This document shows positions 46,395 to 57,992 of a stretch of DNA of 64,000 nt, one piece after another. The translations under genes were made by a program, and so were the position numbers. The notes under the pieces were generated by a model. That model made no database searches, was not told the DNA's origin, and was given only the letters and a program-made list of their open reading frames with translations. The stretch spans positions 132,485,583 through 132,549,582 of the forward strand of contig NC_133390.1 of NCBI RefSeq assembly GCF_047511655.1, in the 5' to 3' direction. Every line of letters begins with the position of its first letter. The stretch's first letter is position 1. This DNA comes from Castor canadensis. Taxonomy: Eukaryota; Chordata; Mammalia; Rodentia; Castoridae.

Positions 46395-46745
46395 AGGCCT
46401 ACATGGTCTGGTCTCTTCCACCTCTCTGTTCTTGCTGTTTTTGCTCCAGTCTCACTGAATGTATCTCTCTGTACTTTAGTCTCAGCCTGTAGTGCCCCAA
46501 CCCAAGCTATCTCCTCAGTAGGATGTCTCCCAATCTCCATAAAAGTCTGGGGAAGGCTTTCCTGGCTTCTGCTACCAGTGATGGCTATGCTTCTCTGTAC
46601 CATGTTTTTATAGGACTGTGACATTTTTGTTCATGATACTGACTAAGTGATGCTCAGTTCCCTGCTAGACTATAAGCTCCAAGAGAGCAGAGGCCACCTT
46701 TTTGCTCTTTTAATGTTCAACAATTAACACAGTATCCTGCTCATG
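46395..46745 (+). repeat. L2 3' region
   Basis: 'cttgctgtttttgctccagtctcactgaatgtatctctc' and especially 'ctgctagactataagctccaagagagcagaggccacctttttgctcttttaatgttcaacaattaacacagtatcctgct' follow the L2 3' end (tagactgtaagctccttgagggcaggg...). 45906-46394 may be its upstream part but is weaker. Confidence 0.75.
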
Positions 46746-47545
46746 GATGACACTAAACCTTATTCCTTTAATGAAGGAAAAATTTTCACAGGCTCTTATT
46801 TTGCACTTGTGTTCAAAACACTTGGCTGAACCAGTACCTTTCCACCCTGAATTCAAACAGCATGCCAACTGTGAAAAGAACGATACACAGTGTAGACACT
46901 GGCCTCCACCAGCTGTAACATCACAATGTTGACTGTGGAAATTGAGTCTGGCTCCAGCCGCTTGGCTTCTACTTTGCTGTACTTGGTTTGGATGCTCATT
47001 TTGAACATTCAGTTCTTCCTTTTTTGATGGCTTGCTTAGCAAAGCCATTGCATCTGAACTTCCTAAAATCATTTTACATCTGCAGCTGGAAAATAGCCAT
47101 GCTGAGCTGGTGCTGGGCTCCCTCTTGACCCATCTGGTCTCCTTGCTGGAGCCTTGTTGCTTTCTGATTGGCAGCCAAGTCTGCCAGCTGGGCTCATGCC
47201 CCTCCTTCTTCCACTCTCTCAGGGACCTGATGTTTGTCTATTTTCCTGCAACAAAAGTGTGCCTTAGCTACCCCAAAGGTGTGATGACACAATGGCAAAG
47301 GCAGGATCAGGAGTAAGAATTTTACACTTAAGTGAAATGAAACCAAGGTGGCTCCGGTCAACAGCACCAGGAAGGTGCCACTTACTCTATGTGTCCTCAT
47401 ATCCCTAGTGATGTGGGTACACACCCCAAGGGGACCCACTGTAGATCACAAACCTCTTTTAATAGAAAGTGTCCACTTAGAGAGAGAAGATTCAGTTAAG
47501 TTGATTTTGCTTCCCCCTGCCCTGTCTCCAGAGGCATGAGTCAGA
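46746..47545. other. Intronic sequence, nothing recognised
   Basis: Short frames only (up to 120 codons on the minus strand, 46710-47072), without domains. Confidence 0.4.
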
Positions 47546-47852
47546 CTACTATGGCCAAATGCTTGTGTTCTCCCAAATTTATTCATCAAAGCCTAATACC
47601 CAAGGGGACGGTGGTAGGAGGAGGGTCAATAGATTTTGGAGGCTAAGTGGGTTCCTAGGGGTCATGAGGGTGGAGCCCCCATGATGGGATTTGTGCCCTT
47701 ATTAGAAGAGAAGACATGTGAGGACACAGGGAAAAAGTGACTGTCACCTGGACTTGGCCTTCCAGCCTCTAGAACTGTGAACAATAGATGTGCATTGCCT
47801 AAGCTACTCAGTCTACAGTGTCCTGCTAGAGTAGCCTGATCTGACCAACACA
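47546..47852 (+). mobile_element. MaLR-type LTR fragment
   Basis: 'gtcatgagggtggagcccccatgatgggatttgtgcccttattagaagagaagacatgtgaggacacagggaaaaagtgac...ttccagcctctagaactgtgaacaatagatg...agctactcagtctacagt' is a typical MaLR LTR 3' two-thirds. Confidence 0.75.
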
Positions 47853-47924
47853 CAAACCTCCTCCACCTCCCATAGGCCTCCTTTGCAAGCACCTAATTAC
47901 TAGTATAAAGCATCCGTTTCCTGA

Positions 47925-48245
47925 GGCACTGGGGTTTGAATGCAGAGCCTTGCACTTGCTACACAGGTGCTCTACCACTTGAGGTACACCTGCAGCCCTT
48001 TTGTACTTTAGTTATTTTTCAGATAGGGTCTCATGCTTTTTTTTATTTATTTATTTTTGCCCAAGGCCAGCCCCAGACCATGATCCTCCTTCCTTTACTT
48101 TCAGCATAGCTGGGATTATAATGTGCACCACCATGCCCAACTTGTTTGTTTAATAGGGTTCTCACTAACTTCTTTGCCCAGGCTTGCTTTGAAATGTGTT
48201 CCTCGATATCTCTGCCACCAAGCAGCAGGGATTATTTTCTGAAAT
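47925..48245 (-). mobile_element. Trimeric SINE (two 7SL-like units plus tRNA-like unit), antisense
   Basis: On the plus strand the parts are an antisense tRNA body (47925-47998: 'gagccttgcacttgctacacaggtgctctaccacttgag'), an antisense 7SL-like unit (47999-48142, ending 'agctgggattataatgtgcaccaccatgcccaac') and a second antisense 7SL-like unit (48143-48245, ending 'caagcagcagggatta'). The order equals that at 63660-63975. Confidence 0.8.
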
Positions 48246-49732
48246 GGTTTGAAGTGTTTCCTTCTCCTTCTTAATTCCTTGACAGCTGCTACGTGAGGAG
48301 CATTCAGATATCTCAGCCCTCTATTGAAAGGTCCCTCTTCTTCACACAGATACCCATGGACCACAATCTCTGTGCCACAATGGGATATATACCATTACCC
48401 CTTCCCAGAGAAAGTGTTTGATTTACAGAAAATGATCTTGTAGTATTGCTTTTTTGATGTGTGCCTGTTGAGAGGAACCTTGCCTCTGAGGCACAATTTG
48501 ATGCGATATGTATGTGACACAAACAGATTCTCCTTGGTTCTGCCATATGCACACATTTCTGCTTGGGTGAATGAATGTCAAGCTATCCAGAAAGCACCTC
48601 CATGTGCTCTGCCTAGGTGCACACACACTCTTCCACTGTTTAGTGCCCTGGGTCCCCTGCCTGGAGACCAGAATGCAAAGTCACATTGATTTCTTTATTA
48701 GACTATCTAATGAAGTGCTGATTGGAATGAATTCAAAATCAAGCACAGGAAATTTCCTTTTACTGGACTCAAAAGAATAAGATCCAAACAAATAAGTTAG
48801 GGTCCCCTCCCCCTGGAGCAGTACTGTGTGTATGAGCAGTGCTGCCTGCAGTGCTGCCCGCAGCTTGTTGGAGTGTGCACACTTTGTGGTCTGTCCTTGG
48901 GTCCTCCTGGTATTAGAGGGATACCCAAGAGTTCCTCGGAACTCTATTTGGGGCTTCCAAATGAAAAGCTGGATTTGAAAGGGCAGATCTCCTCTCCCAT
49001 ATCTCATTGACTGGAGAGGAGCTCAGATGTGGATGTGAGAGCTTCCCAACGCAGGGCACAGTCCCACTCCCTTCTCTCCAGGTGGACAGAAGTAGCTCTA
49101 TGCAGAACAACGTTGTATGTTAGGATCCTTAAATAATTGGCTTCTGTCTAGGTGAAAGAGGGCACCTTGATTTCTGCAGACTTGTAGGAGCTGGCCAGAA
49201 CCAGCTGCCACTGAAGAACTCACAGCTGGATGCTTTGTTACTGGGTCTGTAGAGAAGCGCACCTTCAGCCTTGAATACAAGTTAAACGATAGCCACATGT
49301 AGTTAGATGTGTGAGGTTCTCCTGGCCTGACTCATGCTGCTTTTGGCTCAGGTGTGGATCTGGGTTGAAGTTGGGAAGAAGATCATCTGCTAGTTCAGAT
49401 GGTTGAGGAGCCCAGAGAGTTCAAGGCTGAGAGCTGGCCTCACACAATGGAAGACCTTTCCCCTGTCACTCCCTTCCCTCCAGGCTCCATCTCTCCCTCT
49501 TTCCTTCCTTGCTCTGGAGCCTGGGATGATTTTCCTTGCTGAGCTGCATCAGTGGGAGCTGCAGTCACAGGAACAAACGGTACCCATTCAGCCATCGGCA
49601 TCCTGACCGGACGCGTGGGCCTCTTGGGTAGCAGTTGAAAGCCAGCTATTTGGTCTACTCATCCCATGTTTTGGGTAAATGGGTTGCTGTTCCTATTCAG
49701 ATGATCTCCATCCAACCGGGTGCAGATGCTTT
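48246..49732. other. Intronic sequence, nothing recognised
   Basis: Overlapping short frames on both strands. No domain or repeat was recognised. Confidence 0.4.
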
Positions 49733-49763
49733 CAATTGAAATAATGATGATTAAAGTAATTAA
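49733..49763. promoter_or_regulatory. TAAT/ATTA motif cluster
   Basis: CAATTG, TAAT, ATTA and TAATTA cores occur within 31 nt, in non-repetitive DNA. Motif match only. Confidence 0.25.
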
Positions 49764-49989
49764 CAAGGGTGTTTTGCCTGGAATGGTGGCAATATCCTTA
49801 AGGACAGTTCGTTTGGCATCCTCATCCTAACAGGAAGCTCAATTCACCAGTCAGGAGAGAGCAGTGATGACAGTGTTGTCCATCTGGCTATAGTTTGATC
49901 ACAGAGGCAGGGCTGGTAACCTCAATTTTTCTAATGTTTTCTTTCCAAAGTGCCTCCCAAGCATTTCCTGAACATTTTTTCCCAATGGA

Positions 49990-50215
49990 AGACCATTTTT
50001 CCAGAGTCAGATTGGTAGGGTTCAAATCCATTGCTTATTGTGGCTTTCAACAAGTTTGTTTGAATTTCTGTGCTTCAATTTTATCATCTGTCAACTGAAG
50101 ATAATGAGTCACTATCTAATGGGTCTCTGAGAGCATTAAAATGTTAACGTATGCATGCCGGTCTTTAGAACAGTAGCTAGGACACAGTGGTGAGTGTTCT
50201 GGTGAACTATAACTA
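49990..50215 (+). repeat. MIR
   Basis: 'ttcaaatccattgcttattgtggctttcaacaagtttgtttgaatttctgtgcttcaattttatcatctgtcaactgaagataatgag...ctctgagagcattaaaatg...tctttagaacagtagctaggacacagt' spans most of the MIR consensus. Confidence 0.85.
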
Positions 50216-50784
50216 TGTACGTAAGTACACTGGTGGTTTAAGACAATAGCCATTAGATGCTCATGGATTCTGGGGTGAGGCATCCAGGCAGGGCTCACAG
50301 GGGGACTTCTTAATAGTATCCACCTGGAGAGTGGGTGTGCCTAATGGATCAATTTGGCTTTTCTCAGATATCTGGTACCTGGGGTGAGATGACTTAGAGA
50401 TCAGGACTGTCACCTAGAGCACCTACAAGTGTTGTTTCTATGTGGCTTGAGTTTTCTCAAAGCATGGTGGTCTCTGGGAGAGGACTTCCTTATACAGCAC
50501 CTCAGGATTCCAAGAGTGAGTGTCCTAGTGGATAAGGAAGAAGTGGCAGGGCCTTGATGAACCTCAGCCTTGGAAGTCACACAGGTCCCTTGTTCGTGCA
50601 TTCTGTTGGTGACAAATAAGGCATTAAGTGCATCTTGGGAACATGAAGAGGAGATGTGAGCTCTGCCCTGGGATGGAGCAAGGGAAAGGCTGCACTGCAG
50701 AAGAGCATGTGCAATGGGAATCCCGTCATGGCCATCTTAGCAAGGTACAACTTGCCACGATAAGCAAAATATTTTCACATAGCT
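50216..50784. other. Intronic sequence, nothing recognised
   Basis: Unique-looking DNA. Confidence 0.4.
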
Positions 50785-50940
50785 TCTACTATCATCTGTG
50801 TGGTCAAGAGGAGACTGAGGTTTAACATTGGCCTTGCTTGAGGGATGAGCACATGGACGTTAAGTAGAGTAGATAATTTGCTCAGAGTCGTGCACTTAAA
50901 TGAGAGTGTGTTAAGAACCCAAAGTGTCCTGAATTCTGAA
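50785..50940 (-). repeat. MIR, antisense
   Basis: 'aggagactgaggtttaacattggcc...gttaagtagagtagataatttgctcagagtcgtgcacttaaatgagagtgtgttaagaaccc' follows the antisense MIR. Confidence 0.55.
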
Positions 50941-51089
50941 CCATCCATTGATGTCCCCTCTAAATGTCCTGTTGGCATTTGGACGTAGCTTGTTTTCATG
51001 ATTGTCTTTTCTTCCATAGCATAGAAAATCTAATTTTTACATTTTAAAATGCATGAAGCTGCAATGATTAATCACCACTAGGACTCAAT

Positions 51090-51150
51090 ATTTATTTTTT
51101 TTTTCAGTGCTGGAGATCAAACCCTGGACTTCTCATTTGATGCCTGATTT
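51090..51150 (-). mobile_element. tRNA-SINE fragment, antisense
   Basis: A T-run (51091-51104) is followed by 'agtgctggagatcaaaccctggacttctcatttgatgcc', the B-box half of an antisense tRNA SINE. Confidence 0.6.
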
Positions 51151-52755
51151 TCTGTTGAGAAATCTGGTGAGTTGTGGGGCAAAAGGGAGAAATTAGCCTC
51201 ACACAATTAGGTTGAAAACATATTTTTAACACTCTTTACCCAAAGCTGTATTTCTTCTTCTTGTCAAAAGTGAGTAATTTTCTGTAATACTGTAATGGTG
51301 GGCACATAGCACTATGCATTTTTCAAAATCCATGGAACTTATAGTACAAAAAGTGGATCTTAATGTATATAAATAAAAATGTTTAGGTCAAAGGATGCCA
51401 GAACGGAATGCAGATTACAACAAGATTTATTACAAATTTATGAAACAATCTCACTGGGCGGGGAGGTTGACCTAAGTAGCTCTAGGAATGAGAGGAGACT
51501 GTGGACTAGAGACCAAGTAAGTTCTGCTCTTCAGCTGATAAAGTTCTTTTCCGTGAAGACACAAGTCAACAATTTTGAAACTACTCATTTAAGATCAAAT
51601 TGAACAACTGAATAGATGGATAGTGAATGGTTGAGGCCAGGTTTCTTACTGTAAAAGCAGCAGGTCACAGGGAAGTAAGGGAAGATGGCTACAATTATGT
51701 GTGGTTGAGATTAGCATTGGAAACATCAGGATGAACATATGTTTAGCTTAATTTAGCTACAAGTGGATATATATATAAATGTACACATAATTAAAAGATT
51801 ATGAATACAGAAATATTTCTACATATTTAAATGCACAAATACCCTATATATAGAACTAGCAACATGAGTGAGTATACACATGCTTATTTCCTAGCTCCAT
51901 CACTGGGACAGCCAAGAATCAATGATACTCTGGTAGAAGCAGGCACACACAGTGGCCAGATCTTGATTTCTAACATTGTTATTTAAAAAAAGAAACCAGG
52001 GTTCCATGGGCAAACAGCTGTTTCTAGGAATTCAACAGGAATTATGAAAAAAGAACTTGGAGCAGCATCTTGTAGAACAAAAAAGCCAAGAAGTGCTTCT
52101 AAAACAAAAGGGTGTCAATTAGACACAGACCAATGTGAAAAGCTCCCACTAGCCACAAAATATATAATCTGGCTTTGGTCTATAAGGCAAAGAACAAAAA
52201 TAAATGTTCAAGCATCCACGAAAATGCTTCTGAAGTTTTTCTGGTTTTTTTTTTTTCATGATTTATTGCACTGTCCAAAACCTTAATGGTGGTAAACAGA
52301 ATCAAACAAACAATGAAAAAAGTCATACTAAGACTTCAGGGTGCCAAATTTGTCTTAGTCAATGGTAGGCTGATGTCTCAACTTTTTTATTTCTCTAAGT
52401 GTGAGAGCCTGAGTCTCCCTGTCTCTCAGACCAGTGATCTGAAGTACAGGTGCACCAAACTGCCTTCCTGCCAATAGATGCTGGAACCTCTTTAGAAATC
52501 TTGGGCTTGGCTCTTGAGCATTTGTGTAGAGAAACCATGCCTTGGACTTACTGTCCTTGTGGCTTTAATGTGCAGTGTAGGTACAGCTGTCTCTGAAGAC
52601 TAATAGATGATCACTGTCACTGTACAATGCACCCTGTAACATTTGAGCTGCAGGACATAGGCATCAGTCCAGATCTCTGTTGGGATACATGTCCTTTGTT
52701 GGCCACCTAATAACCCTGTCCTGAGCCAGGTCATATTTTCCCTGGTCACCTCTCT
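51151..52755. other. AT-rich intronic sequence, nothing recognised
   Basis: TA-rich patches (51765-51860). The 80-codon frame at 52044-52286 has a basic start but no recognised domain. Confidence 0.4.
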
Positions 52756-52809
52756 CCTGGCATCTCTCCTTTCCCCATGTTTCCTGGCATCTCTCCTTTC
52801 CCCAATGTT
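52756..52809 (+). repeat. 27-bp tandem duplication
   Basis: Two adjacent 27-nt units start CCTGGCATCTCTCC at 52756 and 52783, almost identical (one base differs near the end). Confidence 0.9.
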
Positions 52810-55125
52810 CTGTGCTGCACTTAATGGTTGGCATTGATCTTCCTCCTGAGACAGCAGCTGCACCTACCACCATGATGGAAAGGACTGCAGGGCGATCGGG
52901 CCCAGGTGATGACATCTTGGTATAGGTTCTAGATGTTCTGGACCTTGACACTCCTGGGCAGCCTCTGCATGTATTTCACAAATAAGACTGTGTGCTCACA
53001 GTGATGGAAAGCGTTTTATATCACAGCCCCAACCTCTGGTATCCACTTTACTACGTCATTCATCTTGACTATTGCTGCTCCTTTTTTTTTCTGTTGGTTG
53101 GTTTTCAGTAGTAATCACACCCACTGATACTCATCTGGAGGCACATTTAAAAGCATACAAAATCTACTTTTACCTGCCACCATATTGCTGCTCTCAATAT
53201 ATTTGCACTTTTGTTCATTACTGTCCCTTCTTTGAAAAATCCAATTTCACACTTGCTAGGGAATGATTCAGAATGATGGTGCAGCTCCTGGACTCAAGAG
53301 GCAAGGAGTTGTTCTGTACCCTCCTCCACATTTGCCCTCATATGGTGGCCACACTGGGATCTCCTCCCCCAGTGGAGATCTCTTTGGCCCCTTTCCTTTT
53401 CTACTCTTCCATAGGTGGAGAGGGCAAGTGTCTGATACAGTGTCATCAGAACAATGTAGGACCTTTGCAAACACTCGGGGACTCCCCTCAACTTCTGTGT
53501 TGTAGGAGAAGTGAGGTTGGTTTTTACCTTCCAGAGCACAGGAAGTCTCTCCCTTGGGCACTCACTGCTCTTGGTGGGCAGCTGTACTCTCGGTGGCTGG
53601 TTCAGTGTTTGGAACTCAGTGTGGACTCTCTAGCCAGAACCAAGGACATTTACCCTGGTTTTCTCTCCCATCCCATCTTCTCCCTTTCCCTTACCACTGC
53701 TTGCTCTTCCTGGCTGTGTGTGGGTTCCTCTGTCCACGACAGCCATGCACAATCACAAATGCACTTGGCTTTGGGACTCATTGACAGGGCTGGTGTGTGC
53801 TGGCTGCTTTTCCTCTGCAAGTGAGGGGTGACTAGTGCTTGTTTTGCTCAGGTGGCACACTCGCCTCCACCTTTCACGCCTGCTTGAGGCTAGGCAATGT
53901 GCTGAATGTAGTCCTGACGTGGCCATTGACTAGTTGTGGCTTCAGTTAAAGCTTTTAACCCCTCTGAGTCTCAGCAGATTTGAGGTGGTTTATGATCATC
54001 CCAGGTTGCATCCATGCAGTCCTGACTATGGGGAGTGGTAATGGGGAGCCAGGTGATGTCCACAGTCAGCCTGGTGGATAGACAGCTGTAACTGGCTACC
54101 ACTATCTCTGTTCTAGTGTCACCTGTAACCAATGATACTTGCACACCCCCTGATTCTGGACCTTTGCCTGCTACCAGCTGGCCGAGCACCTGTTCTGCTC
54201 TTTGCTTGTTTGTCTTGTTCCTGGGACATCTGCCTCTTTTTTCATCCATTTAAGCCTAGGACTTCAGCTACTTGATGTGTACCACAGGCAGGGACATCAG
54301 CACTGGGCAAGGCTGTCTTCTGTGACAGAAATCTGGGGAGCCCACACCATGTTGGAGTTTCCTAGGACAGCAACAGGCTCCATGGAGAGGATCCCATGAC
54401 CAGATGAGACCTCTGAGGACAGAAACTTTAGAAGGGAAGGGTCATTTTGTAGTCCCATTTCCCTTCTCTCCATAGTCTTTGCTTTTCACAGAGAAGAGCT
54501 GTTAGAATGAAGGGAAGGAGGCAGATGAAACCCTGCTCTAGGTGGAAGCAATGTGAAATTGCCATGAGCTATATCCAGGGCATGTTTCTTCTGCTGCTAT
54601 TCATTCATGGATATCCCTCTTCAAGGCCAACATCTCCATCCCAGCTGCAGGGAGGATGAGGTCGCAGTCAGATTTCTCACAGGGCATTGTCCCAGGCTGC
54701 AGGTACTTCCTACTCAACAGTTTCCCAGGGGAATGTCACAGCAATGACTGCTGCTGTTGGGGTCAAATTCCCAATAGTGTCCTGAATGGTCTGCTGAGGG
54801 CTCTATTGCAATTTATGATTTCCACCTGCATTCTAGGGCATGAAGTGTCTTTACCTGATCAATATAGGTTTCCAACTATGACACTACACTAAAATCACTT
54901 CCAAAATGGGTATATGAAAAGAAGTGGAAAATTTTTCCACAAATAAGTATCTCATTTGCAGTATAGTCTTATATGAGAGTGAATATTAACTTTCCTCAAA
55001 ACTACATTCAATTGGACTATTGTTTGTAGAGTCTTGAAAGTCAAACAATAGTGAACACATAGTGAAGGGAGGATAAATGGATAAACAAGTCATCTTTATA
55101 TGGGTCATTTCATGGATGTAATAAA
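52810..55125. other. Intronic sequence; MIR fragment at 53915-53990
   Basis: 'gtggccattgactagttgtggcttcagttaaagcttttaacccctctgagtctcagcag' is MIR-like. The 183-codon plus-strand frame at 53273-53824 has no recognised domain or signal for coding, and its length is expected by chance in a window this size. Confidence 0.45.
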
Positions 55126-55129
55126 TGTA

Positions 55130-55325
55130 ATAGGGGCTCCATACACCTGTAATCTCAGGTACTGTGGAGGCAGACGTAGAAGGATTGAGGCTCAAGGCCA
55201 GCCCAGGGAAAATTAGTGAGAGAAAATCTATGAAAATCAAACTAAAAGCAAGACAGCTGCAGGTGTGGTTCAAGTGGTAGACTGCTTACTTAGTAAATTC
55301 AATCTCTGGTGTTACAAAACAAATA
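55130..55325 (+). mobile_element. Dimeric 7SL/tRNA SINE
   Basis: 'ccatacacctgtaatctcaggtactgtggaggcagacgtagaaggattgaggctcaaggccagcc' (B1-like) is followed by 'tgcaggtgtggttcaagtggtagactgcttacttagtaaattcaa' (tRNA-like) and an A-rich tail. Confidence 0.85.
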
Positions 55326-55355
55326 AGGAAAGGAACAAAAACCAGTAATAGGAGT

Positions 55356-55722
55356 TGTTATAGGTTGGATCTGAAATGTCCCCCAAAGGCACATGTATTA
55401 AAGCTTATGGTACTATTGGTAGATGGTGGAACCTTTAAGAGGTGGGACCTAGTGGGAGTAAATTAGTTCATTGGGGTGTGCTCTGGAATGGGATATTCAG
55501 ATCCTAGCTTCTTCTTTCTGTTTTTTATACTTGGCCATGAAGTGAATAGGCCTTTTCTGCCTGTGCTCCTGCCATAATGTACTGTGTTGCTATATGCCCA
55601 AAACAAAGGGGCCAATTATTTATGGATATGAACCTCTAAAACTATGAACCAAAATAAACCTTTTCTCTTTAAAAATTGATTGTCTCAGGTATTTGTCACA
55701 TAATGGAAAGCTGGCTAACACA
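55356..55722 (+). mobile_element. MaLR (MT/MLT-type) LTR
   Basis: 'gttataggttggatctgaaatgtcccccaaaggcacatgtatt...ggtgggacctagtgggagtaaattagttcattggggtgtgc...aaactatgaaccaaaataaaccttttctctttaaaaattgattgtctcaggtatttgtcacataatggaaagctggctaacaca' is a full-length MaLR LTR with its AATAAA-type signal. Confidence 0.85.
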
Positions 55723-56949
55723 TGAGTTAACTATTAAAAGTTAAGAATATTGGAAAGTTTCGTCAGTGAAAATACTGAGATGCAAAAAGTGGAAATGAAA
55801 ATGAGACGGTGACAGGACCCTACAGAGACAGACATGCAAGATGCATGTGTATCATGCACAGATGTGCATACACAAATGGTCAGTTACAGAGGCAGCAGAA
55901 GTATGGTCAAGCCTGTGGGCAACACAGATTACCTGGGGAGGGCACTCACATAAGGGCAGCAGGACCCATGCACAACACAGAGGGGAGAAAAGTTTGCACT
56001 AAAAATAAGAGGCATATATGAATAATTACATTGCCAATTGTGTAAAATTATGTGTCATATGAGTGTAATAAAAATAAAGTTTATGAAAACTCCTTATGGC
56101 CTCCTTTGTTTGGCCTCCTCCCTAAGATGTGTTTCCATTTTAGAAACTTAAATGTTTAACAGGAAAAATGAAAACTGAGGGAAAGGCCCATCCGGCAGAG
56201 AGAGGGTACCCTCCTCATTGTTGGATGAGGAAGATGTGTTGAGTCTCCAGCCAGCATTTTCTATTCCAACAGTTCCCATTCTTTAGCATTACAGTGGGAA
56301 CTTACACATGCCAATGAGAGAATGAAGAAGCCATTCAGAAAAGCAGACTGTTACGACATCATCAAATAATAAAATAAAGTTGCTTTGGTGGGAGGCTCTG
56401 GGAAGCATGTGAGCCATGGGATTTGTGTTAAGACACGGGATCTGCACAACACAATTTTCTCCTCCTCTGCCTTCTTGTCCTGGCAGGAAGACAGCACACT
56501 TGGTACTTGTGTTTTCATAAATCACGAGGTCAAGTCAGTGCTGGGCCCACAACCTGGCATCCACAAGGGAGGTTGCTACTGGCTTCTGTTCCTGTATCTT
56601 GGAAGGATTGGTGCTGGCAGGGTGATGGGTGGTTGGAATCCTAGGCTTTATTCCCAACTGGGGATGGCTGGCAGGAGCAGGGAGGGACTGAGAGCAGCCA
56701 GGCTGCCTGGTGGGAGTGGCTTATGCAGATGGAGTCTGCAAGACACCAGCATAAGCTTCTACTTTGTTAAGTCACTGTAAGATGCTGCACAGTTAGCTCA
56801 CATCCACTGTTAAGTGCCATGTGAAGTTTCCTTTCAACAATTGCACAAGAGATTCCAGGACTCCTCTGCATGGCAAATGGCAACTTTGACAGACAGGTTC
56901 ACCAGGAGAAAATGTGGGTGACTAAGCTCATGGACAATAGGCTAATAGC
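55723..56949. other. Intronic sequence, nothing recognised
   Basis: An A-rich stretch near 56060-56085. The 131-codon frame at 56385-56780 has no domain. Confidence 0.4.
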
Positions 56950-56954
56950 TGTAA

Positions 56955-57570
56955 TATAAAAGTGTCTTCAAATCAATACAATATAAAGAGAAGAAAAATG
57001 AATACATAGAAAGATGTTTAACTTTATAGAACCAAAGAAATGCCAGTAGAAAAGCAATCAGATCTCTGTTTTTATCTATCAGTTTGTTAAAAAATGAGCA
57101 CAAGCCCGGGTAGAGAAAATAAGCACCCACATTTTTGTTAATGGGAATAAAAACTGGTATAGATATGTGGAGGGCAATTTACAGTATCTAACTAAATTTA
57201 CATGTGAATAAACTTGATTCAGTAGAATCTCACTTGTGGATATAGTTGTAAAAGGGGAAGTTGAGAACAACTTCATGTTAGTTTTAAGGGAAAAGATTGA
57301 TTATGCACATTCATACATCATAATGCTACAAAATCACTAAAACTATCAATACTAATTTCTATGTACTAACAACAAAAATACATTATGTAAAAAAGCAAAT
57401 TGCAATGGATTTTGATGCTTTTATTTGTGAATCAAAATTGCACTAATGCACACATTTGTAAATGCTTGGAAAGAGGTGGTCCCCTGGGAGGGGTGACTTT
57501 AAGGGACTTGGAGAAGGTCTTTCACTTTTAATCCTTTTTCCATTCTACTCCTCTTTTGCTTATTGATTAT
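56955..57570 (+). mobile_element. Ancient L1M ORF2 3' end and 3'UTR
   Basis: 'atgtttaactttatagaaccaaagaaatgcc...atgggaataaaaactggtatagatatgtggagggcaatttacagtatctaac' matches the L1 ORF2 end. 'ggtggtcccctgggaggggtgactttaagggacttggagaaggtctttcacttttaatcc' is a typical L1M 3' tail. Confidence 0.8.
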
Positions 57571-57822
57571 GGAAGTGCCACTTACAGAATTTGAAAGGCA
57601 ATGAATGAATGGAGATGTATGTCCATGTCTCCACTGATAAATAAGGGAATATAAGGCAGACTCTGACAGATGCTAGTGAACTGGAAAGGATAAGTCCTAA
57701 ACAAGACAAGGATGGAGGCCTTCTTCCCCCTGTATTCCTGAACCCTATCCTTCGTTGGGCACTGTGGTTCATAACAAAGACCCTGGTTCATCGGGAAAAG
57801 ACTGACCTTAACATCCTTTAGT

Positions 57823-57992
57823 TCAGTAGGTCTCAAATGTTACCTGAACCAAAATCCTGTGATGGGCTTGTTAACACAGATTCCTGTGCCTCATTTTGGA
57901 GTGTTCAGCTCAGAAGATATTGGGCAGAGCCCAGGTATTTGCATTCTTAAGTTCCTAGCTGATACTGATGCTGCTGTTCCAGGGAACCATCC
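57823..57992 (+). mobile_element. MER5/MER20-like hAT relic
   Basis: 'ttcagtaggtctcaaatg...gggcttgttaacacagattcctgtgcc...gagcccaggtatttgcattcttaagttcctagctgatactgatgctgctg' follows MER5A/MER20. Confidence 0.75.

Noticed and set aside
53273-53824. 183-codon plus-strand open frame
   Set aside because: About one frame this long is expected by chance in the window. No domain, no upstream splice or promoter context, and overlapping frames on the other strand.
55245-55310. tRNA gene
   Set aside because: The A/B-box-like sequence is part of a 7SL/tRNA SINE with a degenerate B box and an A-rich tail.
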